A stretch of 64,000 bases of DNA from Rhodoferax lithotrophicus (GTDB lineage Bacteria > Pseudomonadota > Gammaproteobacteria > Burkholderiales > Burkholderiaceae_C). This document shows positions 26,167 to 35,851 of the stretch, piece after piece. A program made the translations under genes and the position numbers. Where the stretch lies: assembly GCF_019973615.1 (NCBI RefSeq), contig NZ_AP024238.1:4547989-4611988 (forward strand), given 5' to 3'. The notes under the pieces were generated by a model. That model saw nothing but the letters and a program-made list of their open reading frames with translations. It was not told the DNA's origin and did not search any database. Numbering within the stretch: position 1 is the stretch's first letter; each line of letters opens with the position of its first letter.

Positions 26167-27297
26167 TCAATGCATGAACTTGCCACCGCGCCCAATGATG
26201 GACAAGTCGGTGAAGTTGGAGCCCTGATGGTCTTTGGCGCTGTAATTCACCACAAATCCGCCAAAGCTCACATCGTGCATACTTTCCAGACTTGAGATCA
26301 GGTTATCGCGCGTCAGGGTTTTACCCGCGCGGCGCAGGCCTTCCGTCAGTACACGGGCGGTCATGTAACCCTCCATGCTGGAGAAATCAAACTCCTTTTG
26401 CCCCGCTGCCAGCATGTGCTGCTGGTACTCCCGAACAATCGGCAATTTGGTCACAAACGGGAAGGGCATCACTTGCGAGATCACCACACCCTGACCCGTA
26501 TCACCCAGCTCTTGCGCCAGCGCGCTGGAGCCGACAAAACTGACATTAAAAAACTGCCCGCCATAAGCTTTGCTGCGTGCCTGTTTGATAAACGCGGCGC
26601 AGGATTTGTACGCGCTGATCTGCACGATGGCTTCGGGCTCCACTTTCAGAATGCTGGCGAGTGCCTGGGTCACGTCCGTGCTGTTGCGCTCCACGGTGCC
26701 AAGGGCCACCGGTTTGAGCTGGCGTTTGGTCAGGGCGCGCTCCACACCTTCCAGGCCCGCTTTGCCATAGGAGTCGTTTTGGTAGAACACGGCGATCTTT
26801 TTGACCCCGAGTGTGGTCAGGTGCTGCACGATGCGCTCGGTTTCATCAAAGTAACTGGCCCGCACATGAAAAACTTCCTTGTGAAAGGGCTCACGCAGCG
26901 CCTGTGCGCCGGTGAACAGGCCCACCAATGGCACCTGTTGCTCAGTCACGATGGGCATTGCGGCCAGCCCCGTCGGGGTCCCCACCGCACCAGCCAGTGC
27001 AAACACCTTGTCTTCCTGGATCAAGGCTTTGACCGCCGCCACCGCTTTCTCGGGCTCATAACCATCGTCGCGCGTGATCAGCTTGATGGACCGGCCGTTG
27101 ATGCCACCTTGCGCATTCACCGCGGTGAAATACGCTTGCATACCGACCTGTACCCGTTGGCCCAGCTGCGCGGCGGGGCCGCTCATGGCGGCAAATTGAC
27201 CAATCAGAATTTCCTTGTCAGTGACCCCGTTTTGTGCTGCGGCCAGAGTCCCTGACAGCGAAAGAAAAATCGCAAGAAGTTTTCGAATAATGTGCAT
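26167..27297 (-). CDS. Orphan Liv-type (branched-chain amino acid/aromatic) ABC substrate-binding protein
   Basis: This 376-residue periplasmic type I binding protein has a signal peptide ending in SGTLAAAQ. The mature start GVTDKEILIGQFAAMSGPAAQLG is typical of ABC Leu/Ile/Val-binding relatives. INGRSIKLITRDDGYEPEKAVAA and AVFYQNDSYGKAGLEG are family blocks. GAGGAAA precedes the ATG. No permease or ATPase genes adjoin it, so it must use a transporter encoded elsewhere or act as a sensor. The ligand is unknown. Confidence 0.85.
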   Translation of the reverse strand: MHIIRKLLAIFLSLSGTLAAAQNGVTDKEILIGQFAAMSGPAAQLGQRVQVGMQAYFTAVNAQGGINGRSIKLITRDDGYEPEKAVAAVKALIQEDKVFALAGAVGTPTGLAAMPIVTEQQVPLVGLFTGAQALREPFHKEVFHVRASYFDETERIVQHLTTLGVKKIAVFYQNDSYGKAGLEGVERALTKRQLKPVALGTVERNSTDVTQALASILKVEPEAIVQISAYKSCAAFIKQARSKAYGGQFFNVSFVGSSALAQELGDTGQGVVISQVMPFPFVTKLPIVREYQQHMLAAGQKEFDFSSMEGYMTARVLTEGLRRAGKTLTRDNLISSLESMHDVSFGGFVVNYSAKDHQGSNFTDLSIIGRGGKFMH

Positions 27298-27411
27298 AAG
27301 TTCGTTTCCTCAAACAATGTGGCTGGCATTGCCATGTGTTCACTGACCTTGCCCAGAGCCCCGTCCGGGCGAATAGGCCTGCTGGGATTATGGGCTTAAA
27401 TACTTTCATAC

Positions 27412-29007
27412 CTATGACATTTCACGGTGCCGATCTTGCCTGGACGCCAATACGCGCACGGATCGGGGGCTGGCGGGAAGCTGCCGTGGCAGCAAGCCCT
27501 GCAAGGCTTGGGGGTTGGCCCGCGCACCGCTGGCGATGTAGTCGTCCAGCAGGGCCTGGCGCACGGTGTCTGGCGACACATGGGCGCTGAGGTAGACAAA
27601 CAAGGCATCCACCAACACCTCTGGGGTCAGCTTGTGGGTGGCACCCAGGTGCGGCCACAACCAGTCCGATAAGGCCATGAAACGCCCAAAAGGAGAGGCT
27701 TGTGGCATGTGCTGCAACAGCAGCGCCAGTGTGTGGGCATAGCGCCCGGAGTTGGCCAGCAAGTCCCAGTAGCGCGCAAAACGGGCAAACCGCTGGAGCG
27801 TGGCCGCATCCACCACACCGGTGTGCTGCACGGTGTAGGGCGGCTCGGTGTCATACACCATGCCATGTGCGGAGGTATGCCGGGTAATGGGTGTGCCACG
27901 CAGGCGCTTCAAAATGCCCAACTGAATCTCGTGTGGGCCAATGGCCAGCAGGCGGTCAAAGCCTTCGGCAAAACTCGGCAGGGTTTCACCCGGCAAGCCA
28001 AAGATCAGGTCGGCATGCAGGTGCGCATGGGTGTGGGCCAGCAGCCAGCGCAGGTTGGCCTCGGTGGCGGCGTTGTCCTGGCGGCGTGAAATGGTGTGCT
28101 GCACGGCCGGATTGAAGCTTTGTACACCCACCTCCAGTTGCAACACACCAGGCGGAAACTGCGCCAGCATGGCACGCAGGCGCTCGGGCAGGTGGTCGGG
28201 GATAACTTCAAAATGCAGGAAAAGCTGCTCGCTAGGGGGGGCATCCGCAGCGGGTAAGCGATCCAGGAAAAACTGCAGGATACGCACCGAGTGCGCCACC
28301 TTCAGGTTAAAGGTGCGGTCCACAAACTTGAAGTTGCGCGCGCCGCGCTGGTACAAACCGTCAAGCGCCACCAACACCCGATCCAGCTCAAAGGCCCAGG
28401 CCGTTTTGTCCAGCGAACTCAGGCAGAACTCGCATTTGAACGGACAGCCGCGCGAGGCTTCCACATACAGCAGGCGGTGCGCCAGATCGGCATCGCTGTA
28501 TTCGGCATAAGGCAGAGTGACATCTGCCAGCGGTGGCTGTTCACCGGGAATCACTTTCATCAGCGGTTGTGGCCCATCCATCAACACACGGCACAGTTTG
28601 GCAAAACTCACATCACCCCAGCCGGTGATGACATGGTCAGCCAGCGCGGTGATGGGTTGCTGATCCACCTCGTGGCTGACCTCTGGCCCACCCAGCACCA
28701 GCTTCACATCGGGGCGCACCGTTTTGAGTTGGCGGATCACCTCCAGGGTCTGTGTCACGTTCCAGATGTACACGCCCAAGCCGATGATTTGCACCCTGCC
28801 CTGCGGCGGGCCCAAAGCCGCCAGCAAATCCGCCACCACCTCCTGCGGCGCACGGCTGATGGTGTATTCACGCAGCAGCGTTTGCGCCCGCAAGCCGGCA
28901 CCACCATGCCGATCCAGATTGGCCAGCAAGTAACGCAGGCCCAGTGAGGCGTGGATGTAGCGGGCATTCAGTGTGGCCAGGATGATGCGGGGGGCGGTGT
29001 GGGTCAT
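27412..29007 (-). CDS. B12-binding-domain radical SAM protein (DUF4080-type)
   Basis: This 531-residue protein has an N-terminal Rossmann-like B12-binding domain (ILATLNARYIHASLGLRYLL, then IIGLGVYIWNVTQTLEVI and LVLGGPEVSHE). The radical SAM core carries the 4Fe-4S motif CPFKCEFC in SRGCPFKCEFCLSS, and the C-terminal part is a DUF4080-like helical domain. Such proteins do cobalamin-dependent or cobalamin-domain radical chemistry, often methylations; the substrate is unknown. ATG at 29007 with AGGTGG upstream is preferred over GTG at 29013. Confidence 0.85.
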   Translation of the reverse strand: MTHTAPRIILATLNARYIHASLGLRYLLANLDRHGGAGLRAQTLLREYTISRAPQEVVADLLAALGPPQGRVQIIGLGVYIWNVTQTLEVIRQLKTVRPDVKLVLGGPEVSHEVDQQPITALADHVITGWGDVSFAKLCRVLMDGPQPLMKVIPGEQPPLADVTLPYAEYSDADLAHRLLYVEASRGCPFKCEFCLSSLDKTAWAFELDRVLVALDGLYQRGARNFKFVDRTFNLKVAHSVRILQFFLDRLPAADAPPSEQLFLHFEVIPDHLPERLRAMLAQFPPGVLQLEVGVQSFNPAVQHTISRRQDNAATEANLRWLLAHTHAHLHADLIFGLPGETLPSFAEGFDRLLAIGPHEIQLGILKRLRGTPITRHTSAHGMVYDTEPPYTVQHTGVVDAATLQRFARFARYWDLLANSGRYAHTLALLLQHMPQASPFGRFMALSDWLWPHLGATHKLTPEVLVDALFVYLSAHVSPDTVRQALLDDYIASGARANPQALQGLLPRQLPASPRSVRVLASRQDRHREMS

Positions 29008-29241
29008 AACCACCTATTCTGCGTGGATTTCACCAGGCCCACGCCTCGCCCGTCCGCAATGTCGATTCGACCTCCCCGGTTCATGCAGCAGCCTGGGCCA
29101 GTTCGCGGTTGACGCGTGATTGGAGTACCCGGTGTGGGTCCTCGACCTGGGGCGATGGCGGTGGTTTCTGGCATCCATAAGGAACAACTCGACATGGTGA
29201 TAACAATGCCCTGAAAATCAGAGTCAATCCTTGCCCAACCC

Positions 29242-31464
29242 ATGCTGCCAACGCCCCGTTTCCAGAACTACAAACGCGATACCTTGCGTATGGCACTCAG
29301 CCACTATGTGACCAATGGCCTGTCCGCGGCATTGGGGCTGTTGCTGATCTCGGGCAGCATCCATCTGTGGCTGGGGGCTTTCGCCGCGGCAGCGGCTTCG
29401 GTGGGGGTGGTGGTGTGTATTCCGCCTGACCAACCTGCCCCCAAGCGGGGCAAGTTCTGGCAGCTGTTGCCAGCTTTCCTGATTGGTTTGCCGCTTTTCT
29501 GGGCCGTGCAGGTGCTGCACGCCTCCCCGATCCTGCTGGGTCTGCTGCTGGTACCGGCCAGTTTTCTGGCCTTTCTGGCAGGTGCCTGGGGCAAGCGGGG
29601 GCTGCCGATCACGGTGTCGGTCATGTTTGCCATGGTGTTTTCGCTGGCGGTACCAGACCATACCAACAATGCCACCAACCTGACCACCTGCCTTTATTTC
29701 ACGCTGGGTTCAGGGTCGTACCTGATCTGGGCAACCCTGGCCAACGCCGCACTCAACACACGATACCGCGTGCAGATGCTGGCCGATACCCTGCTGGCGC
29801 TGGCACATCTCATGCACACCCAGGCACAGCAATTGATGCCCGCGGCAGAAAGAGACACGCCATTACGCGCACCCCTGATCGGCACCTTGCTCAAGCAACA
29901 GGCAGCCCTGGCGGACCAGTTACAAGCCGCGCGCGACATTTTGCTGGAGTCGCCACGTTCAACGCTGCGCCAACGGCTGGCCAACATGCTTGTTCTGGTG
30001 CTGGAAATACGTGACCATTTGCTGGTCTGCGAACTGGATCTGGACACGGTGCAATCCCATCCCGGCCATGAACCGATGCTGAGCGAGCTGCGCGACATTC
30101 TGGACGGATTGGCGGATGAGGTGAATGCCCTGGCAGATGCCCTGATGCTGGGGCGCATACCCTTGTTATTTGAAAGCCGGCGCACCCAGCTGGAGCACCT
30201 GCAGTGGGACCACCATGCCACGGCCACCGCAGATCAGGCAAGCCCCTCGCCGGCCATATTGGCCATGGGTATATCAAATCGAATTGGCCATATGAATGAC
30301 GATGCCCTGCGTTTGGTCGCACTGGCTCGTGGCGAGGTGGAGCCCGATGTGAGCCTGGTGCGGACCAACTGGCAACTGTTTGTCAGCCCAACGGCATGGT
30401 CATGGCAGCCGTTTGATGCCCTGTGGCGCTGGAACGCGCCTCCGTTGCGCCACGCCATTCGGGCGGCTCTGGCCATTGGCACCGCGTATGCCGTGTCGTT
30501 GGCCTTGCCCTGGGGAACACATGACTACTGGATTTTGCTGACCATTGTGGTGGTGTTGCGCGGTAGTCTGGCGCAAACCCTGGAACGGCGCAACAGCCGG
30601 GCCACCGGCACCCTGATGGGTTGTATGGCGGCAGGCCTGCTGCTGTATGCGCATACCCCGCCAATTGCCTTGCTGGTGGTGGTGACGTTGGCGCAGGCCG
30701 TGGCACATGCCTTTGCGATCAGGAACTACCTGGTGACAGCGGTGGCGGCCACCGTGCTGGGCCTGCTGCAAGTGCAGATGCTCAATGCCGGCCCAAGCCC
30801 GGTCTTTGACGTGGTGGAGCGTATGCTGGATACCCTGCTTGGCGTGGCTATTGCCTGGGCTTTCAGCTACGTGTTGCCGTCATGGGAACGCAGCCAGATG
30901 GCAGCGTTGGTGAAGCGCACGCTGGCAGCCCAAGCACGCCACACGCGGGTGGCGCTGGGCTTGTGGCAGTTGCAGGCGGTGGACAACGAGCCGGAACTTC
31001 AATGGCGACTGGCGCGGCGCGAAGCTTACGACAGCCTCTCGGCGCTGGTGCAGGCCGCCCAGCGCTCTTTGTCTGAGCCACGTGCCATGCGTCCGCCGCT
31101 GGAACCCCTGGGACGGTTATTGGCCTACAGTTATCAGCTGCTCGCTCAACTGACCACCGTCAAGACCATGTTGCTGCTGCAGCGTGGCCGCCTGACGCAC
31201 CAAGAGATTGACCTGCCCTTGAAGCAGACCACACAAAGCATCGAAGTGTCCTTGATGAGCCACGATCTGGCCTCCGCACTGGCCACGCAGCTGGCCACAC
31301 CGCCAGCGTGGTCGGGTTTGAGCGACCCCTTTGATGGAGACCTCAACCCCTGGCTCTTGCGCCGATTGCAGTTGGCGCAAGACATGGCAAGACAGGTACG
31401 GTGTAACGCGGATCAGGTATTGCGTGTGGCCGAAGTCCATCCGGGTCCTGCGCCAACAACCTGA
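29242..31464 (+). CDS. FUSC family (YccS/AaeB-like) inner-membrane protein
   Basis: This 740-residue protein has two hydrophobic blocks of about five to six segments each (roughly residues 20-160 and 395-545), separated and followed by soluble helical domains. This is the duplicated architecture of fusaric-acid-resistance/YccS-type exporters. The second block contains ALPWGTHDYWILLTIVVVLRGSLAQTLERR, the FUSC signature, with RATGTLMGCMAAG. It probably exports aromatic or organic acids. Partner membrane-fusion and outer-membrane genes are not adjacent. The stop lies 12 bp from the convergent aroD end. Confidence 0.82.
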   Translation: MLPTPRFQNYKRDTLRMALSHYVTNGLSAALGLLLISGSIHLWLGAFAAAAASVGVVVCIPPDQPAPKRGKFWQLLPAFLIGLPLFWAVQVLHASPILLGLLLVPASFLAFLAGAWGKRGLPITVSVMFAMVFSLAVPDHTNNATNLTTCLYFTLGSGSYLIWATLANAALNTRYRVQMLADTLLALAHLMHTQAQQLMPAAERDTPLRAPLIGTLLKQQAALADQLQAARDILLESPRSTLRQRLANMLVLVLEIRDHLLVCELDLDTVQSHPGHEPMLSELRDILDGLADEVNALADALMLGRIPLLFESRRTQLEHLQWDHHATATADQASPSPAILAMGISNRIGHMNDDALRLVALARGEVEPDVSLVRTNWQLFVSPTAWSWQPFDALWRWNAPPLRHAIRAALAIGTAYAVSLALPWGTHDYWILLTIVVVLRGSLAQTLERRNSRATGTLMGCMAAGLLLYAHTPPIALLVVVTLAQAVAHAFAIRNYLVTAVAATVLGLLQVQMLNAGPSPVFDVVERMLDTLLGVAIAWAFSYVLPSWERSQMAALVKRTLAAQARHTRVALGLWQLQAVDNEPELQWRLARREAYDSLSALVQAAQRSLSEPRAMRPPLEPLGRLLAYSYQLLAQLTTVKTMLLLQRGRLTHQEIDLPLKQTTQSIEVSLMSHDLASALATQLATPPAWSGLSDPFDGDLNPWLLRRLQLAQDMARQVRCNADQVLRVAEVHPGPAPTT

Positions 31465-31476
31465 ACGGCATCGGCA

Positions 31477-32268
31477 TCAGGAAACCGACTTGCCACCCAT
31501 CGACTTCTGCAAAATCGCCAGCACGGTGTTCAGGTCTTCAATCGGTACCTGGCCGGGGGCTGAACTGCTGGCACCTACGGCAAAGGTCAGGGCCGAGCCA
31601 AAAGTCCAGCCAAACAGGCGTGTCACGGCACCCAAGGGGCCCATGGACATGGAGATCAGCGGGATACGCAGTATTTTGCCGGCTTCAAGGGTGGCGCTGA
31701 ACAGCGTGAGTACATCGTCCAGATTACGCGGCATGACGGCCACTTTGGCTACATCCGCCCCCAATTGATCCGCCATCAGGAACTTGCTGGCCAAAGTTTC
31801 CAACCCAGGGGTGTAAGAAAAATTGTGGAACGACAGCACCAGCTTGATGCCGTTGGCACGGGCGGCATCTCGCACGCGCACGATATTGGCCGCGTCGTTG
31901 GCCATTTCGTAGTCGATCAGGTCGATGGCCTTGCTGGCACATACCGCGACATACATGGCAATCACCTGCCCCTCGTTCAAGGCAATTTTTTCGCCACCTT
32001 CAAGGGTGGAGCGGCGGGTGAACATAAGCGGGATGCTGCCAGCTTCTTTTTTGATAGCTTTTGCTGCAGCAACGACGGCATCGGAGTCCCCTATTTGCTC
32101 AAAAAAATCAACCCGCCACTCCAGCACGTCTGGTTTTTTCGGCAACACCACCGCCAGCTCGGCCATGATGCTGTCCAGCGTGCGCCCGACCAGTGGGGTG
32201 CAGATCAGCGGAAACTTGCCGCCAGCAATGGGTTGACCGTTCAGGGTGATGGGTTTGTTGGTTTGCAT
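31477..32268 (-). CDS. aroD: 3-dehydroquinate dehydratase, type I
   Basis: This 263-residue enzyme catalyses step three of the shikimate pathway via a lysine Schiff base. The catalytic pair appears as the conserved His in VLSFHNFSYTP and Lys in GADVAKVAVMPRN. LEWRVDFFEQIGD, MFTRRSTLEGGE and PLISMSMGPLGAVTRLFGWTFGSALTFA are further signatures. Type I is less usual for a betaproteobacterium, where type II (AroQ) is the norm, so it may serve a catabolic or redundant role. The start follows AGGAGAG. A terminator hairpin sits 15 bp upstream. Confidence 0.92.
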   Translation of the reverse strand: MQTNKPITLNGQPIAGGKFPLICTPLVGRTLDSIMAELAVVLPKKPDVLEWRVDFFEQIGDSDAVVAAAKAIKKEAGSIPLMFTRRSTLEGGEKIALNEGQVIAMYVAVCASKAIDLIDYEMANDAANIVRVRDAARANGIKLVLSFHNFSYTPGLETLASKFLMADQLGADVAKVAVMPRNLDDVLTLFSATLEAGKILRIPLISMSMGPLGAVTRLFGWTFGSALTFAVGASSSAPGQVPIEDLNTVLAILQKSMGGKSVS

Positions 32269-32282
32269 CTGTCTCTCCTCAT

Positions 32283-32319
32283 AAAAAGCCTGCCAGCGCT
32301 GCAAGAGCGCACAGCAGGC
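32283..32319 (-). terminator. Rho-independent terminator between usp and aroD
   Basis: On the minus strand, GCCTGC..TGCGCT-cttgc-AGCGC..GCAGGC is followed by TTTTTAT. It lies 93 bp after the usp stop and only 15 bp before the aroD start, with the Shine-Dalgarno just beyond the T-run. It should end usp transcripts and may attenuate aroD. Confidence 0.8.
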
Positions 32320-32411
32320 ACTTTACGTCATACGCGGATGATTTAGAGATGGAATTATTGAGCGTCCAAGGTATTCGTGTTCAGGTGCCACAGACCGTAC
32401 AGCCCATGGCA

Positions 32412-32807
32412 TCAAGCACCGGCCTTCACCGCCAACACCGGGCAATTCACCGTCATTAGCAAATCATGCGCCACACTGCCCATGATGAGTTTGCCTACGG
32501 CAGAGCGTTTTCTCAGGCCGATGACCAGCACCGAAACATTCATCGATTCCACCAGCAATTCAATTTCTTCAACCGCATCTTTTCCGCGAACCAGTTGCTT
32601 GAACTCTGCGTTCACGCCGGATTGAGCCAATTTGCCTTGAACCTTCTCGGCATCGGTCACGCTCACCGCTGAGGGGTCAACTTTACCGCCGCCGGGGGAG
32701 GCGTTGACCACCACCAGCAGTTCATTACGGCGTTTGGCAATGTCGATACCTTTGTCCAGCGCAGCTTCCCCTTCGGGGCGTGGCACGTAGGCGACGAGTA
32801 TGGTCAT
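32412..32807 (-). CDS. Universal stress protein (UspA family)
   Basis: This 131-residue single-domain Usp has an N-terminal MTILVAYVPRPEGEAALDKGI and C-terminal ATP-binding signature VLVIGLRKRSAVGKLIMGSVAHDLL (G-x2-G-x9-G-S/T type), ending in CPVLAVKAG. It is a cytosolic stress or energy-status protein. It follows ETF-QO by 45 bp on the same strand and may be the last gene of the catabolic train, consistent with the terminator downstream. Confidence 0.9.
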   Translation of the reverse strand: MTILVAYVPRPEGEAALDKGIDIAKRRNELLVVVNASPGGGKVDPSAVSVTDAEKVQGKLAQSGVNAEFKQLVRGKDAVEEIELLVESMNVSVLVIGLRKRSAVGKLIMGSVAHDLLMTVNCPVLAVKAGA

Positions 32808-32852
32808 GGAATTTCTCCTTGTGGTTGACTGATCAATGAAGTTGGGTGTGTG

Positions 32853-34544
32853 TCACATCGCCGAATAATTCGGCCCCCCGCCGCCCTCCGGTGTAACCCA
32901 GACAATGTTCTGCGTCGGGTCCTTGATGTCACAAGTCTTGCAGTGCACACAGTTGGCGGCATTGATCTGCAGCCGATCTGTGCCGTTGTCGTTCTTCACA
33001 AACTCATACACCCCGGCCGGGCAGTAACGTGCCTCCGGTCCTGCAAACTTGGCCAGATTGATGTTGACAGGTACTGACGCATCTTTCAGCGTCAGATGCG
33101 CGGGTTGGTTCTCCTCATGCGCGGCACTGCTGATGAACACGCTGGAGAGGCGGTCAAAGGTCAGCTTGCCATCGGGTTTGGGATAGTCGATGGGTTTGCA
33201 TTCAGAGGCGGGCTTCAGGTAAGCATGGTCAGGCTTGTCACGGCGAATCGTCCAGGGCATATTGCCTTTGAGGCCAAACTGCTCCAGGCCATTCATCAAG
33301 GTGCCCACGCGCAGGCCATGTTTGAACCAGGCCTTAAAGTTGCGTGATTTGTTCAGCTCGGCATGTAACCAGCTGGCCTCAAAGGCTTCTGGGTAAGCGC
33401 TCAGTTCATCCTGTGCGCGCCCCGCTGTGACCGCCGCATAAGCCGCTTCTGCACACAACATGCCGGATTTGATGGCCGCATGGCTGCCCTTGATGCGGCT
33501 CACATTCAGAAAGCCCGCTTCACAGCCCACCAGCGCCCCACCGGGGAATACGGTTTTGGGCAGGGACATCAAGCCACCGGCGGTGATGGCGCGTGCGCCG
33601 TAGGCAATCCGTTTGCCAGTCACTTCACCCTTCTCGTTTTCCAGATACCAGCGGATGTTCGGGTGGGTCTTCCAGCGCTGGAATTCCTCAAACGGGCTCA
33701 GGTACGGGTTGGTGTAATTCAAACCGGTGATGAAGCCCAGGGCAATCTTGTTGTCTTCCAGGTGGTACAGGAAAGAGCCGCCATAGGTGGCGTTGTCCAT
33801 CGGCCAGCCGGCCGTGTGGACTACCAGACCGGGTTGGTGGCGTGAGGGTTCGGCCTCCCACAGCTCCTTGATGCCGATGCCGTAGCTTTGGGGGTCACAA
33901 CCCTCGTCGAGTTTGAATTTGGCAATCACCTGTTTGCCCAGGTGGCCGCGTGAGCCTTCGGCAAACACGGTGTATTTGCCTAGCAGCTCCATGCCGATCT
34001 GGAAGTTGGGGCCGGGTTCACCGGACTTTTCTACCCCCATGTTGCCGGTGGCGACCCCTTTGACGGCACCGGCTTCGGTGTACAGGACTTCAGCGGCGGC
34101 AAAGCCGGGGAAGATTTCCACGCCCAGGTTTTCCGCTTGCTGGGCCAGCCAGCGGGTCAGGGCCCCCAGGCTGATGATGTAGTTGCCGTGGTTCTGGCTG
34201 CACGCGGGAAGGAACATGTTGGGTGTGCGGTAGCCGGTGGTCTCGCTCAGGAACATCATGGCCTCGTCGGTCACCGGCTGGTTCAGTGGTGCGCCGTCAG
34301 CTTTCCAGTTGGGCAAAAGTTCGGTGAGGGATTGCGGGTCAAGCACCGCACCCGAGAGGATGTGGGCCCCAGGCTCGGAGCCTTTTTCCAGCACCACGAC
34401 CGAGATCTCCTGGCCTTTTTCAGCAGCCAGTTGTTTCAGGCGAATGGCGGTGGACAAGCCAGCCGGGCCACCCCCGACCACGACCACGTCGTAGTCCATG
34501 GATTCACGTGGGCCGTATTGGGTCAGAATTTCTTGCGGGGTCAT
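32853..34544 (-). CDS. Electron-transfer flavoprotein:ubiquinone oxidoreductase
   Basis: This 563-residue membrane-associated FAD and 4Fe-4S enzyme passes electrons from reduced ETF to ubiquinone. The FAD motif is DVVVVGGGPAGLSTAIRL near residue 20, PGGALVGCEAGFLNVSRIKGSH marks the FAD/quinone domain, and the C-terminal iron-sulphur ligands are in YCPAGVYE and NCVHCKTCDI. It lies in a train with EtfAB, linking the two acyl-CoA dehydrogenases of this locus to respiration. It is separated from the thiolase gene by repeat copy E. Confidence 0.95.
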   Translation of the reverse strand: MTPQEILTQYGPRESMDYDVVVVGGGPAGLSTAIRLKQLAAEKGQEISVVVLEKGSEPGAHILSGAVLDPQSLTELLPNWKADGAPLNQPVTDEAMMFLSETTGYRTPNMFLPACSQNHGNYIISLGALTRWLAQQAENLGVEIFPGFAAAEVLYTEAGAVKGVATGNMGVEKSGEPGPNFQIGMELLGKYTVFAEGSRGHLGKQVIAKFKLDEGCDPQSYGIGIKELWEAEPSRHQPGLVVHTAGWPMDNATYGGSFLYHLEDNKIALGFITGLNYTNPYLSPFEEFQRWKTHPNIRWYLENEKGEVTGKRIAYGARAITAGGLMSLPKTVFPGGALVGCEAGFLNVSRIKGSHAAIKSGMLCAEAAYAAVTAGRAQDELSAYPEAFEASWLHAELNKSRNFKAWFKHGLRVGTLMNGLEQFGLKGNMPWTIRRDKPDHAYLKPASECKPIDYPKPDGKLTFDRLSSVFISSAAHEENQPAHLTLKDASVPVNINLAKFAGPEARYCPAGVYEFVKNDNGTDRLQINAANCVHCKTCDIKDPTQNIVWVTPEGGGGPNYSAM

Positions 34545-34562
34545 GAATACTCGAAATTTATG

Positions 34563-34620
34563 TATAAAAAGTGCCTCTAGCGCTTTATGAATATGCGCAA
34601 ACAGCTACTAAATTAATAGT
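34563..34620 (-). repeat. Interspersed repeat, copy E (thiolase/ETF-QO gap)
   Basis: On the minus strand this reads CACTATTAATTTAGTAGCTG-TTTGCGCATATTCATAAAGCGCTAGAGGCAC. Both dyads and the GCTAGAGGC tail are present. It fills the 79-bp gap between two cistrons of the catabolic train. Confidence 0.75.
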
Positions 34621-34623
34621 GAA

Positions 34624-35826
34624 TCAAACACGCTCCAGAATCACGGCAATGCCTTGCCCAACACCAATACACATGGTGCACAGCGCATAACGGCCACCGG
34701 TGGCGTGTAAGCGGTTGACCGCCGTGGTGGCCAGCCGCGCGCCCGATGCCCCCAGCGGATGCCCCAGCGCAATCGCGCCACCCCAGGCGTTGACCCGCTC
34801 GTCGTCATCAGGTAAACCCAGCAGGCGCAGCACGGCAAGCCCTTGGGCGGCAAAGGCTTCGTTGAGCTCAATCACATCCATCTGCGCCAGGCTCAGGCTG
34901 GTCTGGGCCAGCAGCTTTTGGGTGGCCGGTGCCGGGCCAATACCCATGATGCGCGGGGCCACACCCGCCGTGGCCATGCCGACCACGCGGGCCCTGGGGG
35001 TCAGCCCGTTTTTGGCGGCGCTGGTTTCATCGGCCAGCAGCAGGGCGCAGGCACCGTCGTTCACACCACTGGCATTACCGGCGGTCACGCTGCCATCCGG
35101 GCGCACCACACCTTTGAGTTTGGCCAGGGCTTCCAGCGAGGTTTCACGCGGGTGCTCGTCTTTGTCCACCATCAGCGCCTCGCCTTTTTTCTGTGCAATG
35201 CTGACCGCGGTGATCTCCCGTGCCAGGTGGCCGGCTTGTTGCGCCGACACCGCACGCTGCTGGCTGGTCAGCGCCATGCGGTCTTGGGCTTCGCGCTCAA
35301 TGCCGAATTCAAGTGCCACGTTTTCAGCGGTCTCAGGCATGCTGTCCACGCCATAACGCTCTTTCATCAGCTTGTTGACAAAGCGCCAGCCAATGGTGGA
35401 GTCGTACACCGCGTTGTTGCGGCCAAAGGCACTCTCTGCCTTGGGCATGACAAACGGGGCCCGGCTCATGCTCTCCACCCCGCCAGCTATCATTAAAGTA
35501 GCTTCTCCGGCTTTGATGGCGCGGGCTGCCGTGCCAACTGCATCCAAACCAGAGCCACACAGGCGGTTCAGGGTGGCCCCCGGCACTTCCACCGGCAAAC
35601 CCGCCAGCAAACTCACCATACGGGCCACATTGCGGTTGTCTTCACCGGCCTGGTTGGCGCAGCCGTAGAGCACATCGGTGACTGCTGCCCAATCCACCTG
35701 GGGGTTGCGGGCCATCAGGGCTTTGAGGGGAATCGCCCCCAGGTCGTCGGTGCGCACACTGCTCAAAGCGCCGCCGTAGCGGCCAATGGGGGTGCGAATG
35801 GCATCACAGATAAAAGCGTGGTTCAT
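34624..35826 (-). CDS. Acetyl-CoA acyltransferase, 3-oxoadipyl-CoA thiolase (PcaF/PaaJ)-like
   Basis: This 400-residue thiolase has the nucleophilic Cys in NRLCGSGLDAVG, ALGHPLGASGARL with the active-site His, and the second Cys in ALCTMCIGVGQG. YGCANQAGEDNRNVARM is typical of thiolases acting on dicarboxylic 3-oxoacyl-CoAs (3-oxoadipyl-CoA). In this locus the likely substrate is 3-oxopimelyl-CoA, giving glutaryl-CoA and acetyl-CoA. Codons for EATLMIAG (35484-35504) use rare AT-rich synonyms over a fragment of the interspersed repeat. Confidence 0.88.
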   Translation of the reverse strand: MNHAFICDAIRTPIGRYGGALSSVRTDDLGAIPLKALMARNPQVDWAAVTDVLYGCANQAGEDNRNVARMVSLLAGLPVEVPGATLNRLCGSGLDAVGTAARAIKAGEATLMIAGGVESMSRAPFVMPKAESAFGRNNAVYDSTIGWRFVNKLMKERYGVDSMPETAENVALEFGIEREAQDRMALTSQQRAVSAQQAGHLAREITAVSIAQKKGEALMVDKDEHPRETSLEALAKLKGVVRPDGSVTAGNASGVNDGACALLLADETSAAKNGLTPRARVVGMATAGVAPRIMGIGPAPATQKLLAQTSLSLAQMDVIELNEAFAAQGLAVLRLLGLPDDDERVNAWGGAIALGHPLGASGARLATTAVNRLHATGGRYALCTMCIGVGQGIAVILERV

Positions 35827-35851
35827 GGAGCTTGTCTTTCAAAAGAAGTGT

